From Raphanus sativus (lineage: Eukaryota; Streptophyta; Magnoliopsida; Brassicales; Brassicaceae), in the NCBI RefSeq assembly GCF_000801105.2, contig NC_079511.1, positions 17,197,792-17,261,791 on the forward strand: a DNA stretch of 64,000 nucleotides. The letters are read 5' to 3'. The translations under genes and the position numbers were made by a program. Position 1 is the first letter of the stretch. Each line of letters opens with the position of its first letter. The notes below the pieces were generated by a model that saw only the letters and a program-made list of their open reading frames with translations, was not told the origin of the DNA and made no database searches. This document shows positions 41,325 through 52,711 of the stretch, piece after piece.

Positions 41325-43569
41325 TCATGGGGTGCAGAAACTGCTGATTGCCGGACAGCAATCATCAATCTTGTGTCTCCTACTATTGAACCATGTGGCG
41401 ACAAAGCTTCTTGTGGCATCATCCGCTCGTAGTTGTTTCTTATCTATCTGGAGGACTGTATCTTGAAGTTTCCTCACAGAATTCTCGATGTATTCGATAT
41501 TGTCAACCTTCCTGTCGATGGTCTGGTATGTATGTACGGACAATAATTTCAGATCACTCTGTAATGCATCGATCCTGTCAAGAATAAACTGATCTCGGTC
41601 TGCTGAAGACTCGGTGTCGATCGATGCGACGAGATGCGCGTCGGTCATTTCGCTGAGGGGTCTGTCGGTCGACTCAGAATCCACTGTGTCGATCGACTTT
41701 GAGCACTGTCCTTGGTACTGCAGAGCACGTATATTGCCCTTCATATGGCGAGTAGTTCTGCAGAGGCTGTTAACTCTTTCGTTAACAGTGTAGTCAATGG
41801 TATCACAGGTCCCGGTGAGTCTCCTTTCCATAGCATTTATAGCCTCGTACAACTCATCTTTAAGCTCATCAACTTCTGCTTGTAGTGCATGATTTTCTCG
41901 CTGGTGGTGGCTCGCTATCGATCGATATTGGTTTAGGCCTGTCGATCGATGGAAAAGTAGCAAACTTAGCTTGGTCATTCTGGCGAATTGTGTCCAATTC
42001 TTTCTGCAGAAGATCGATCCTCTTGCTTAACCATTCGACATTGTTGTTGAGAGGGCTGTAGACGTCTCCAATCCGTGTATTGATGTAAGCAACCTCCCAT
42101 TCATCTTTCTTAGGTGATGAACATTCTGGTCGGTCCATGGATGTATTTATGTCGATGTCGATCGATGGTACTCGTACTCTGTCGGTCGATACTGGTGGCG
42201 TAGCCTCTTTCTCAAGCATGGTCATTATGTTTCCAAGATCCACTCTTTTCTCAGCCATATCATTCTGGAAGTCCTTGTAACTGACATCCAAAGGCTGGAT
42301 AGTGTCTTCCACCAATGTGTTCATGTTTGCCTCAAGGTGTGCCTGAGCTCTCCATACATCAGTCACCATATCATCTATCTCCTCTCTACAGTAGGGTACT
42401 GGTGGTGGTGTGTATGCATGGTAAGGGCGTGTGTGTATTGGAAGGCGTAAGCAACCTCTGTGAAGAGGGATGCTCTATCCAGAAGTCTCTTTACTTGCTC
42501 CTTGGTAACATGGATGATCTCACCATCAACTCCTCGAGCATAGCCAAACTCATCTCTGTAGACACCATATTCATCCTTAGCTTCCCACTTGAATCTCCTG
42601 GATCCATCAGTATTGAAGGCACGTCGTCCAAACTCCAATCGTCTGTCGGGCGATCTGACTCTTGGCCTGTCGATCGATCCGGGATATCCGCCGTCGATCG
42701 ATGGTGATGAAATGATGTCGATCGATGGTGAATGTCTAGGTTGACCGAAGTGTTGAGGAACTGTATCCTCCCTTGTGCTGGTGTTGTGGTTGTCCTTGAC
42801 GTGATTTAAGATGTCTGGATGGCTACGTTGCTGTGTGAACATGTTTTCTGGTCCATTAGAAACTTGGAGGATGTCTGCTATGTCTTCTCTGGTTATGTGC
42901 AGAAATCTTCCATCCATAGCTCTTGCATAGCCATCTGTGTCCCTGAAAATTCCAAATTCATCAGGTGTTAGTGAGACGTTCCTGATATCGTAAGGTTCAT
43001 GAGATCTCGGTTGAGCTCTGTTGAAGGTGTCGATCGATGGGTGTGTGGTGGTGGCGATCGATGGTGCACGTCTAGCTGCACGGTTGGATCGATTGGACAT
43101 GTTGTTGCAGTCTTCCATTGATAGGTTTCTGAATGTTGGAAGCTGCTGGGTAGAAGGTGAAAAGTTTTGAATTTTCGTGGCTTGAGTTGTCAACCTTCTA
43201 TACCCATGTGTTGCCCTAATCGGTGAAATTCCGATTTTGTCCTTCAAGTCGTCTGGGTTAATATCGATCGATATGATACTGGCAATGTCGATCGATGGGC
43301 GATGTTGTTTTGCTGGATGAAGTAGATAATCGATCAATGGTGGGCGTTTGATGTCGATCAATTGTAGGAAACGAATTGCAAATCTGTCATTCTCCAAGTA
43401 ATTTTCCCACTCTCTCTTCCCAATAGTCATCATGTTCTTCACTGTGGTCTCCATTGTGGGAAGAGGTGGCTATGTCTACTGCAAAACTCTCATGAAATCC
43501 GCTATCTGCCCAACTCCTTACTGAGTAATCATCTTCCTTTCGGTTGGGTGGGATGGCGAAATTCGGGTA
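41325..43569 (-). pseudogene. Long SID-rich ORF of element I (C-terminal part)
   Basis: Three frames in series on the minus strand: 43593-43387 overlapping 43454-42375, then 42369-41869, then 41978-41325, with frameshifts near 43420, 42375 and 41930. Features: repeated SIDR/SID motifs encoded by TCGATCGAT; two copies of a DEFGIFRDTDGYARAMDG / DEYGVYRDEFGYARGVDG unit about 110 residues apart, each followed by a HITREDI or HVTKEQV helix; coiled-coil-like stretches (RIDLLQKELDTIRQ, ALQAEVDELKDEL). No polymerase or integrase motif. Function unknown; it follows the protease-like region where RT would normally be. Confidence 0.6.
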
Positions 43570-43574
43570 GCAAT

Positions 43575-44158
43575 TGTGAGGGGTAAAACTCACACCTAGA
43601 TTTTAGATCAGGTTTTATGTTTAGGAAAGGTTAGGGAAGGATAACGCGGGCTGAATCCCGTAATAACTTATGGAATGAATTTGATTTGTATTGATAATGT
43701 GGTAAAGAATGGTTACAAAAGATGTTTCTCTTGATGATTACAAAGATAAGGAAATGTTTAAGAGATGATGTGAATAATCGTAAGAATGCAGATAAAAGTT
43801 GAATATATCCTCTTTCTTGATTTGCTTTCTCTTTAAATAGCCTCAGGTCCCGCTTGATTGTAGCCAACTGGTTCCCGAGATCTCCTCCGTGATTTGAGGG
43901 ATTTGTAACAGCTCCCCTTTGACCGGGTCCTGCGCCTATTTATTTGTCCACGAGCTACCTCTTTGACCGGGTCCTGCGCCTGTTTACTTTTCAACGAGCT
44001 GCCTCTTTTCCTTGACCTCTCTGATGAACATCTCCAGCTCACAACCTCCAGATCTGACTTAGCTGTTCTTGAAGATTGAATTCATGATGGGCCTTTCGCG
44101 GCCCGTTATCATTTCTTATTGTCTATCACTAGTTAGGGGGTCATATTTGGGCCCAACA
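43575..44158 (-). repeat. 3' LTR of D
   Basis: 584 bp, TGTGAGGGG..GGGCCCAACA, carrying the 43-bp internal duplication. Confidence 0.96.
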
Positions 44159-44175
44159 GTTGCCCCCAGCTTTCG
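44159..44175 (-). promoter_or_regulatory. Polypurine tract of D
   Basis: Minus strand AAAGCTGGGGGCAAC. Confidence 0.85.
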
Positions 44176-44284
44176 AGATAAGATTCCTTATCTCGGAAGC
44201 TAGACCTAGCCGCCGAGCATCAATCTTTTTGTTGAGATCTCGAGCAACAATTATCTTTATTGAAGATTTCTTTTGCTTAATCTG

Positions 44285-44575
44285 ATGGCTACGATTGCGT
44301 ATGAAAAGGAGCAAGTATCCGACTTCTCGGCCAGCAAGCTTCCCTTTCCTCAATTCTCAGAGAGTTCAGGTACTTTCGAGATTAACATGTTTAATCTATC
44401 ATTTTCCGGAGAGTATGGTTCTAACTTAGGTTTGGTGGGTCCTGATTCAGCTCCAGTCGAGACGTCCCAGATGGACGATGACAAGGAGGCAGATGAGGGA
44501 GATCCAGCCAAAGAAAGTGATCCAGTCGAGGGAGACAAGGATGTCGGGATGAGCTCCCGAGATAATGATGGCTAA
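44285..44575 (+). CDS. Antisense ORF beside 3' LTR of D, 96 aa
   Basis: Same start and stop positions as in B and C, with Phe for Ile in LPFPQF, a Gly-to-Asp change in the acidic part and a different last residue. No domain recognised. Confidence 0.5.
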   Translation: MATIAYEKEQVSDFSASKLPFPQFSESSGTFEINMFNLSFSGEYGSNLGLVGPDSAPVETSQMDDDKEADEGDPAKESDPVEGDKDVGMSSRDNDG

Positions 44576-45014
44576 GAGCTGCGGCTCTTTTTGAATTGTA
44601 ATGTTGCTTTTCATGACTTTTGCCCAATGGGCTTTGTTTACGTTTCAGACTTATAGCCTGAGGAGGCTTTTAAACCTTAGGGTCTTCTGAACCCTCGTTA
44701 GCCTATGAGGCTTTTAAACCCTTTTATTCAAATTTCGGTTTTGTTTTTCGTATTAAGTCATTTGACTTGGTTTGATCGTTTCTTGGATGAGATTGACTTT
44801 TGTCAAGTGGAAGTTTTGGTTTGGACATGTATCGTGATTATTATATACAATGTCCAATGACTTATCAGGTCTCGAAGATTTCGAGTACATTCGATTACGA
44901 GGATCCTTAGAAGGAGTTCCTGAAACATTGAGATTAGCTCAGGGTTTTTAGGAACCTGAGCTACTCTGAAGACCTTAGGAGGGGGTTCATGGGAACCTGA
45001 ATTCGTGTGTGGGA

Positions 45015-45755
45015 TTTTAAGACCCATTGAAGCTTGCTTAGGATTTTAAGACCTTTTGAGATTTGATAAGGATTTTAAGACCTTTTGAGATTTGATAAGG
45101 ATTTTAAAACCTTGGAGATTTGATAAGGATTTTAAGACCTTGGAGATTTGATAAGGATTTTAAGACCTTGGGTCCAGGTTCGTCGAGACCTGATATTGCT
45201 TGAAGGATTTTAAGACCTTCGAGGTTACTAAGGATTTTAAGACCTTAGGTCCAGGTTCGTGGAGACCTGAGTTTGTTGGAAGGATTTTAAGACCTTCGAG
45301 ATTACTGAGGATTTTAGGTTCAGGTTGACGGAGACCTGAATTTGTTCGAAGGGTTTTAAGACCTTAGGTTCAGGTTCACGGAGACCTGAATTTGTTCGAA
45401 GGGTTTTAAGACCTTAGGTTCAGGTTCACGGAGACCTGAATATATTCGAAGGGTTTTAAGACCTTAGGTTCAGGTTCACGGAGACCTGAATTTATTCGAA
45501 GGGTTTTAAGACCTTAGGTTCAGGTTCATTGAGACCTGAATTTGTTCGAAGGGTTTTAAGACCTTAGGTTCAGGTTCACGGAGACCTGAATTTATTCGAA
45601 GGGTTTTAAGACCTTTGGTTCAGGTTCACGGAGACCTGAATTTATTCGAAGGGTTTTAAGACCTTAGGTTCAGGTTCACGGAGACCTGAATTCATTCGAA
45701 GGGTTTTAAGACCTTAGGTTCAGGTTCATTGAGACCTGAATTTGTTAAAAAGTCA
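45015..45755. repeat. 3' UTR repeats of D
   Basis: About nine exact-length 50-bp units from 45311 on; short GATTTGATAAGG units before them. Confidence 0.9.
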
Positions 45756-45909
45756 AAGTATTGAAGATAATTGCTTTATTGATAATAGGATACATGGTAT
45801 CACAATAATCATACAATCGCTGTTTGGGCTATATGTTCTCAAACATATGCCCCCTTTCGCCATGATGGAAAGAGTGTTAAAATGAGATTGGGGTTACACT
45901 CATGACACA

Positions 45910-45953
45910 ATTGCCTACGTACCCAGTCAAGGGGTCAAGCCTAACGTAATTCG
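45910..45953 (-). other. Conserved TACGTAGGCA module (D copy)
   Basis: As in B and C, just after the integrase stop. Confidence 0.7.
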
Positions 45954-45967
45954 AGGAATTTAAGTAC

Positions 45968-47195
45968 CTAATGATAGTATTTCTTCAGATTTGTGGCATT
46001 CCACGATCTGATTTCAGGTACCTCGGTTCGTACCTTCAGGAGCTTATAGACGCCAGGTCGTACCACGTGGATAATCCGGTAAGGACCTTCCCAATTGGTC
46101 CCTAGTTTCCCAGCATCTGGTTTTTTGGTTCCTTTGAAAACCTTCCTAAGTAGTAGGTCACCTACAACGAATTGTCGGGACCTGACTTTGGAATTGTAAT
46201 GTCGGGCCATTGCTTGCTGATAGTTTTAAATGCGAAGCAAGACTCGGTCTCGTTGTTCCTCGATTAAGTCGAGGCTATCTGATAAGAGCTAGTCATTAGC
46301 TTCGGGATCAGACGTACAGAGCTCCCGTCAGAGTCTCCCAGTGGAGGTTTCCGCCGGAACGACATTTTTCATCCCGTAAGCTAAAGAGAAAGGGGTTTCC
46401 TCTGTAGCTTTTCTTGGGGTGGTTCGACATGCCCAAAGTACTTCAGGTATCTTTTCAGACCAGGTTTTCTTGTTGGTTCCAAGGCGTTTCTTGAGATTTG
46501 CTAATATTGACTTATTAGCAGCCTCCGCCTGACCGTTACCTTGAGGTCGTCGAGGTGTTGAGAAGATAAGGCGGATATTCCACTTGTCGCAAAATGCTTT
46601 GAAGTCGCGAGAAATGAACTGTCCTCCATTATCGGTTACGATTTCATACGGGACGTCGTGGCGGCAGACAATGTCTTTCCACACAAATCCTTCGACTTCG
46701 AATCTAGTTATCTGTTGGAAAGCTTCAGCTTCTATCCACTTCGTGAAGTAGTCTGTCAAGACCAAGAGGAAGCGTAGCTTCTGCCTTCCTCTTCCTGACG
46801 TTATGAGTGGTTCTACGATGTCCATGGACCACCTCATGAACGGGTACTGAGCGGATATTGAGGATAATTTTTCCGCAGGCTGATGTATAATCGGTGCATG
46901 CCTTTGGCATTTATCACATGAAGAGAAGTAAACCTCGCAGTCAGCGATAATGGTGGGCCAGAAATAGCCTTGTCTTTTGATTCAGATAGCTAGAGCTCTG
47001 CCCCCATAGTGGTTTCCTCAGGAGCATGCGTGCATTTCTTTCATAAGATTGATAGCATCGGGGCCATGGACGCATTTTATGTAAGGTCCGGAAATGCTTC
47101 GTTTATGGAGGGCTGACTCGATTATGCAGTATCTTGCGCTTAATGCTTTGAGTTTTCGGGCCTCCCACTTATTGGGGGGGATCTTACCCTACAAG
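45968..47195 (-). pseudogene. Integrase of D
   Basis: The zinc-finger region (47160-46880) is damaged near 47020, where the GSCGNH region is altered. The core frame (46837-46328) has [17 protein letters not shown] and [11 protein letters not shown], so all three catalytic residues are present. The frame breaks at 46328. The C-terminal SH3-like piece is open at 46210-45968. Confidence 0.83.
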
Positions 47196-48470
47196 GTGTA
47201 CTGCATGATCGGTATTCTCCAATCCTCTCTCCCAATGATTTTGTCATGAAGAGATGAGGGCGGGTCTTGTTCAGGTCCCTGAGTGTCGTGACCTGATGTG
47301 TCTTGTTCAGGTCCCTGAGTGTCGTGACCTCATGTCTTATTGCCCCCGGAGATATTGGTCGGATTAGGCTCGAAGGAGTCTGAATTTTGAGGAATATCTC
47401 CAGTTCTGGGGTTGTTCTCCGGAGTCTGGGTCGTTTCTTCGGATGCGATTTCAAAAGCAGAACGACTCCTGGTCCTGGCTGCGTGGACAGGTGAATCCGA
47501 GGTCTGGATCTTGCCCCCGGAGGTATGCTTTTTAAAGCTACGAATTCTGGTTTTTGGGAACCAGTACGTTGTAAGAACTTGGGTTGCTACCGTCTGGGGG
47601 TAGCTACCTTCCGTTTGCTCTTTCGGCTTGCTATCGATCTCAGCTTTGGTAGCTATGTCGATACTTGGCTTTTCGATTCCCTTTACGGGTATGATCCGTT
47701 TTATGAGGGGGTCTGATGTTGACGCTAAAGCAGCCAGCGCGTCTGCTGAGGAGTTCTCTCCTCGTGGGATCCTCGTTAGTTCAAATCTGTTGAACTGCTT
47801 AGTGAGGTCCCGGACAACTTTGAGGTATGCCCCCATTCTTTCGTCCCTTGTTTCATACTCGCCGTGGAACTGGCTAGCTACTAGCTGTGAATCACTATAA
47901 GCGTTCAGCTCTCGAATTCCGAGGCTTAGGGCGAGTTTTAATCCTGCAATTAATGCTTCGTATTCAGCCTCGTTATTAGAAGCGCTGAATCCGAGCCTGT
48001 AGGATTGTTGGATGGTTTCTCCAGCTGAGGAGGTCAGCCTTAGACCGATGCCGGAACCTTGTCTTGGCGAGGCTCGTCAATGTACAGACTCCACTTCGGA
48101 GCTTCCGTTTCCAAGTCTAGTTGTTTGGAAGCTAGCTCGATTATGAAATCGGCAAGGACCTGAGCTTTTGCTGCTGCTCGAGGTCTATACTCGATATCGT
48201 ATTCACTGAGCTCTATTGCCCATTTAGCAAATCGTCATGATTGGCTAGGGCTGTGCAAAGTTGTTCGCAATGGTTGTGAAGTCATTACGACGATTGAGTG
48301 CGATTGGAAATAAGGTCACAATTTTCTGGCAGCTATTACTACAGCTAGAGCTAGTTTTTCCATAGTAGGGTATCTAGTTTCGGCGTCTATCAGACTCTTG
48401 CTGGTATAATAGACAGGTCTTTGCTCGTTTTGCTCTTCTCGTACCTGCACACCACTAACTGCAGCGGTTG
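47196..48470 (-). pseudogene. RNase H regions and linker of D
   Basis: Pieces in different frames: 48504-48316 (gypsy RNase H, degenerate, ends in a premature stop), then the second RNase H with a one-base loss at LYVDG (48075), and 47836-47330 (tail and linker). Confidence 0.78.
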
Positions 48471-49610
48471 TTACGGCGAGATAAAGATATAACGGTTCTC
48501 CCATACTGGTTTAGCCAGGATCGGAGGTTCGGAGAAGTAAGCTTTCAATTGTTTGAAGGCTTCCTCGCACTTTTCGTCCCATAAGAACTTCTTATTATTT
48601 TTTAGAAGTTTGTAGAATGGAAGGCACTTATCGGTGGACCTGGATATGAATCGATTTAATGCTGCGATTCGTCCAGTCAATCTCTGTACCTCTCTGGTTG
48701 TCTTAGGTGACGGCATTTCCAGAAAGGTAGCTATCTGTTTCGGGTTGGCTTCGATGCCTCTTTCGGTTACGAGGTAGCCGAGAAACTCGCTTGAAGGTAC
48801 CCCGAAGGTGCACTTAGCAGGGTTGAGCTTCATATCGTATTTGTTGAGGATATCGAAGCATTCCCTTAGGTGGAAAATATGGTTTTCTCCAATTGAGGAT
48901 TTGACTAGCATATCATCAATATAGACCTCCATGGTTTTCCCGAGCTGGCCAGCGAACATTTTATTCACTAGCCTTTGATAGGTAGTTCCTGCATTTTTTA
49001 AACCGAATGGCATGACCTTATAGCAATAGGTCCCTCGTTCAGTTATGAATGCGATTTTCTCTTGATCGTCGGGATCCATGAAGGACAGGAGCTGGTGGCC
49101 AGCAGTGGCCTCGACCAAACGATCGATGTGAGGTAACGGGAAGCTGTCTTTGGGACAAGCTTTATTTAGGTCGGTGAAATCTACGCAGATTCTCCATTTC
49201 CCGTTCTTCTTTTTTACAACTACTGGATTAGCTAGCCAGTCTGGGTAATGTACCTCACGAATGGACCCATCTTTCCTAAGTCGGTCAACCTCGTCGTTAA
49301 CAGCTTGAGCCTTTTCTAGGCCTAGCTTGCGACGCTTTTGTTTGATCGGTTTGAAAGTGGGGTCTACATTAAGCTTGTGAGCAGTGACGTCGGCGTTTAT
49401 ACCCTTCATGTCACTGGTGGTCCATGCAAAGGTTCCGACGTTGCTTTTTAGAAAGTCGATGAGCTCCTTCTTAGTCTCGAGAGGTATCTCGGATCTGATA
49501 CTCACTTGCTTTTCAGGATTTGAGTCGTCAATACTGACTTGCTCGGTGAGGTTCTTAGGGGGACCTCGAATATTCTGTTGTATCTCACGACCCTCCTGAA
49601 TCTGTAATTG
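48471..49610 (-). pseudogene. RT of D lacking motif A
   Basis: The open frame from 49505 keeps WRICVDFTDLNKACPKDSF, PFGLKNAG and YIDDMLVKSS, but FMDVFSRYNQIMMD of B is shortened to FMD. The in-frame deletion of 36 bp lies between two ATCCAT copies and removes the Asp-Phe-Ser-Arg-Tyr loop. A one-base loss at 48505 ends the frame. Inactive as RT. Confidence 0.87.
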
Positions 49611-49619
49611 CTATTGGGG
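49604..49619 (-). promoter_or_regulatory. Readthrough-type stop (D)
   Basis: TAG at 49611-49613 in CAA-TAG-CAA-TTA; no ATG follows in frame until 49505, after more than 30 codons of open frame. Confidence 0.74.
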
Positions 49620-49925
49620 TGATTCTTTGAGAATTTCGAATCCTCCCAGGTAACAGATCCTGGAGATCTTTTGGTTACCATGCACGGTAGATATCCCTTC
49701 AGGTGTCAGGAATTTCACACATTGGTGATAAGTTGAAGCTTCTGCTTTCATCTTATGGATCCAAAGTCTTCCTAGGATCGCGTGAAACGGGGAAGGTCTG
49801 TCGATGACTACGAAATTCATCATTTTCATGATTCCGCCAGCTATAATTGGGAGCTTAATAGTTCCCAATGAGGTAGCTGTTTCTCCGGAAAAGCCTATGA
49901 AGCTAGCTTTCTGGTTAACGATTTT
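49611..49925 (-). pseudogene. Protease remnant of D, active site deleted
   Basis: Only the C-terminal half (GTIKLPIIAGGIMKMMNF, HAILGRLWI) remains. A deletion of about 420 bp relative to B joins it to the gag linker at about 49935, removing DTGSS. A 22-bp repeat (AGGAGACCTTTCTCGTTTC twice) marks the joint. Confidence 0.85.
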
Positions 49926-51770
49926 GTACCCATCTATTTCAGGAGACCTTTCTCGTTTCAGGAGACCTTTCTCGTTTCGGTGAGGTATCTCTGGGACCTC
50001 TTTTCTGGTAGGGCTGTGGTTTCTTGAGGTCCAAGCCCTTTATTTCTCTGGCAGCAAATTTAAGTGCCAGTTGTCGTTGGAGGTCCCAACATTTCTCGGT
50101 TGCGTGCCCTTTCCGATCATGGTAAGAGCAATGTTTGTTCTCATCATGTCCTTTTTACCAAGGGGTTTTATTTGCTGCGGCGACAGGTTTTCCTTCCTTA
50201 TCTTCCTAGATTGCATAGGAGTGTTCCCCCTAGGTCTGATTATTTCGAGAGTTCTCCTTTTTATGAGGTCCTCTTGCTTCCGAGGTTTCGTTTTTCGAAT
50301 GACTCTGGGATTTTTTGTGGAGTTTATCCAGTGCAGCTGTTTCCTCTTCCAGGTTAACATATTTGGAGGCTCTATGAAGAGCATCGTCGATAGTTGGGGG
50401 AGGATTGAGCGTTAGCTCCGACCAAAGTTCTGATTTATACCAGAGACCTCTCCTGAGAGCCTCGATGGCAACTAGATCATTGGGGTTCGAGAGCTTAGTT
50501 CTTACTGCTCTGAATTTTTTGATGTAGGCTCGTAGCGAGTCTCTCACTCCTTGTTTAATTTTCCAGAGGTCAGCCTCGGATGCTTGCTTTTAGGATGTGA
50601 GTCGAGTATTGCTTCATGAACGCATTACTTAACTGGTCGAAACTGTCAATTGAATTTGGTTCAAGACCAGAGAACCATTTGAGGGCTGTTCCGACCAGGT
50701 TTTCGGCGAATGTCCTGCAATAACCTGCATCACATTCTTCTTTCGTGAAGTGAGCCTTCACGATAGCTAGCCGGAAGGCTCTTAGGTAGGCCTTCGGGTC
50801 CAAGGTCCCGTTGTATTCGGGGATCTTAATTTTTCGGGTATCTCTTACGTAAGAGCTGGCAATTCTGTCAGTGAATGGACTTCCACAGGTATCCTCAATC
50901 AAGCTCTCGATTTCGGGAGCTGAGCTCGTTGCCTTGTGGACTTGAGCTCCCAATTTTTGGAGAGCTGCGTGAGTTCGCTCCATATATCTGCGAATAGCCT
51001 CAGGTCCCTCTAAAGGAAGGACAGTCGGGTCATCATTAGGTACCTGATTGACAGGTCCCTGATGGAATCGTGTTCGATCATTCTCCCAGTCGCTTGGTGG
51101 GCTGTCTTACCCACCGGCCCTTGGGTTATTTTGACGAGTCGGGTTTGTGTGGCGAGCTGAAGGATCAGCATCCGTCCTTTCATCCGGGTTCGTGTTTAGG
51201 TTTCTGGCCTGAAACGCCGGAGCTAATGTTCTGCCCCCGGACGGATTGGATACTCCTTCTCCCAACCTAATGCTAGGTGGTGGAGGAGGTAAGCGAGCAC
51301 TTCGACCAGTAACCTGATCGGATAAAGAGCTAGTTGATGCTAGGTTGCTTCCCATAGCGCTGGTGAGGGGTGGACTAAACACAGGCGATGTCCTATCACG
51401 AGGCGTTTGGAAAGCAGGTCCATGTTCTCTCCTGAACCAGTGTTATCAAGAGAAAAGTCTAGATGTCCTCGAGGGAACGAGGGGTCAGTTATTCGATCCC
51501 GGAAGGTAACTCCCGAGCCCTGACGTTGCGGTGGTTGGGTTGTTGCGGTTAGAGATCTAGTGACCTCTTCGAATCGTTGCTGCCGAGCGGCTAGCTGTTG
51601 CATTGTACGCTCACCTTCTTGAGCTTTTTCTACCAGCTGCATCATCATGCGACGGATCTCAGAGAGCTAAGCCTCCGTCTGGTTCGGAGCAGGTTGGTGC
51701 TGAGGGGTAACGAAGGCTGGGAGCCCTGGATCGATCCCACTGGAGGTTCTCGTGTTGGCTGCTCCAGCAC
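49926..51770 (-). pseudogene. Gag of D
   Basis: Minus-strand frames: 51648-51340 N-terminal helical part (MMMQLVEKAQEGERTMQQL), 51382-51107 proline-rich part, 50983-50570 capsid (IPEYNGTLDPKAYLRAF, NLVGTALKWF), 50547-50230 rest of capsid (ALRRGLWYKSELW), 50384-50040 linker and damaged knuckle. At least four frameshifts. Confidence 0.8.
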
Positions 51771-52030
51771 TGTTCATCGAGATACTGTTCATCGAGATAC
51801 TGTTCATCAAGATACTGTTCATCGAGATACTGTTCATCGAGATACTGTTTTTCCAGTACTGTTCATCCGAGTACTGTTCATCGGGATACTGTTCATCGGG
51901 ATACTGTTCATCGAGATACTGTTCATCGAGATACTGTTCACCGAGATACTGTTCATCGAGATACTGTTCATCCGAGTACTGTTCATCGGGATACTGTTCA
52001 TCGGGATACTGTTCATCGTGACACTATTCA
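51771..52030 (-). repeat. 15-bp ATG-bearing repeats at gag start of D
   Basis: About seventeen units; five next to gag are in frame. Confidence 0.88.
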
Positions 52031-52103
52031 GTGGTTAGATGAATTTGTTGTCTGATCGACTGGATTCATCCTTAAGTTGGAGTAAGGGATTTCATTGTTT
52101 CTT

Positions 52104-52121
52104 CCCCACAGACGGCGCCAA
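52104..52121 (-). promoter_or_regulatory. Primer binding site of D
   Basis: Minus strand TGGCGCCGTCTGTGGGG. Confidence 0.82.
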
Positions 52122-52122
52122 T

Positions 52123-52706
52123 TGTGAGGGGTAAAACTCACACCTAGATTTTAGATCAGGTTTTATGTTTAGGAAAGGTTAGGGAAGGATAACGCGGGCT
52201 GAATCCCGTAATAACTTATGGAATGAATTTGATTTGTATTGATAATGTGGTAAAGAATGGTTACAAAAGATGTTTCTCTTGATGATTACAAAGATAAGGA
52301 AATGTTTAAGAGATGATGTGAATAATCGTAAGAATTGAGATAAAAGTTGAATAGATCCTCTTTCTTGATTTGCTTTCTCTTTAAATAGCCTCAGGTCCCG
52401 CTTGATTGTAGCCAACTGGTTCCCGAGATCTCCTCCGTGATTTGAGGGATTTGTAACAGCTCCCCTTTGACCGGGTCCTGCGCCTATTTATTTGTCCACG
52501 AGCTACCTCTTTGACCGGGTCCTGCGCCTGTTTACTTTTCAACGAGCTGCCTCTTTTCCTTGACCTCTCTGATGAACATCTCCAGCTCACAGCCTCCAGA
52601 TCTGACTTAGCTGTTCTTGAAGATTGAATTCATGATGGGCCTTTCGCGGCCCGTTATCATTTCTTATTGTCTATCACTAGTTAGGGGGTCATATTTGGGC
52701 CCAACA
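52123..52706 (-). repeat. 5' LTR of D
   Basis: 584 bp; TATA-like box at 52379-52388; followed by GCAAT. Confidence 0.96.
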
Positions 52707-52711
52707 GCAAT

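Larger units (their letters stand above)
43575..52706 (-). mobile_element. Element D: youngest Tat-clade element
   Basis: Two 584-bp LTRs with only about four differences (0.7 percent) and a perfect duplication GCAAT (43570-43574, 52707-52711). Same plan as B. It has lost the protease active site and RT motif A by deletion. Confidence 0.97.

Noticed and set aside
41325..43569. SIDR-rich ORF as a host gene
   Set aside because: In phase with the Athila-like protease ORF across the D insertion and bounded by the element LTR and purine tract.
46725..46910. Short Cys/His-containing ORF (also 8929-9123)
   Set aside because: Out-of-frame shadow of the integrase finger-core joint.
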